A model generated the notes under the pieces. The model ran no database searches and had not been told where the DNA came from. It saw only the letters and a list, made by a program, of their open reading frames with translations. Positions 12,444 through 12,522 of a stretch of DNA of 12,522 nucleotides are shown one piece after another (the stretch's first letter is position 1; each line of letters starts with the position of its first letter). The position numbers and the translations under genes are program-made. The DNA is from Opitutia bacterium (GTDB lineage: Bacteria; Verrucomicrobiota; Verrucomicrobiia; Opitutales; UBA953), in assembly GCA_021204635.1 (NCBI GenBank), contig JAJPZB010000146.1:1-12522 (forward strand). Reading direction: 5' to 3'.

Positions 12444-12522
12444 GGATTCGGGTTGGTGGTAAGGATCCGGGTTGGTGGTAAGGATCCGGGTTGGTGGTAA
12501 GGATCCGGGTTGGTGGTAAGGA
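12444..12522 (+). repeat. 19-bp tandem repeat array running off the right edge
   Basis: The unit GGATCCGGGTTGGTGGTAA repeats with an exact 19-bp period, starting at 12444 (variant GGATTCGGG), 12463, 12482 and 12501, with the next unit beginning at 12520. The last three full copies are identical. An 18-nt degenerate unit precedes the array at 12426-12443. Each unit contains a BamHI/GATC palindrome and the guanine cluster GGGTTGGTGG. The array continues beyond the window, so copy number is unknown. There is no coding sense to it. Confidence 0.93.

Overview
The window is a compact bacterial chromosome segment with eleven genes, all on the minus strand, so transcription runs from right to left. 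One of them, a 57-codon membrane protein, is easily missed. The organism is most likely a Gram-negative bacterium of the Verrucomicrobiota or a related PVC-type lineage, possibly host-associated. This is an inference from the gene set: M60 (enhancin-like) metallopeptidase, eukaryote-type single-chain glycyl-tRNA synthetase, PPi-dependent phosphofructokinase, a VC0807-like membrane protein, a BI-1 protein with an 'MFWY' C-terminus, and a biotin-dependent sodium-pump decarboxylase. Lnt shows that it makes triacylated lipoproteins and so has an outer membrane or similar envelope. Most starts lack a Shine-Dalgarno sequence and instead follow an A/T-rich leader.

Layout from right to left, the direction of transcription: (1) a glycyl-tRNA synthetase (glyQS) followed after 37 nt by a pyrophosphate-dependent phosphofructokinase (pfp); (2) a secreted FecR-domain protein with its own candidate promoter and a clear intrinsic terminator; (3) a VC0807-like membrane protein and a Bax inhibitor-1 family membrane protein; (4) a secreted M60 zinc peptidase followed after 10 nt by apolipoprotein N-acyltransferase (lnt); (5) a five-gene membrane decarboxylase cluster: OadG/MmdD-like subunit, biotin carrier protein, 57-aa membrane protein, beta subunit (OadB family), and 78-aa membrane protein.

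The last cluster works as a unit. The biotin carrier takes CO2 from a carboxyltransferase alpha subunit and delivers it to the beta subunit, which decarboxylates it and exports Na+. The delta/gamma-like subunit tethers the parts. The alpha subunit is not in the window, so the complex must be completed by a gene elsewhere. The two tiny membrane proteins are candidate extra subunits.

Both window ends are gene-free (about 190 and 255 bp) and carry the same family of degenerate G-rich/C-rich repeat in opposite orientation. At the right edge it becomes a regular 19-bp tandem array containing GGTTGGTGG. I see no phage, transposase, CRISPR array, rRNA or tRNA. No clearly new multi-gene system is evident. 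The strongest leads are the 57-aa protein, the alpha-less decarboxylase cluster, and the repeat family.
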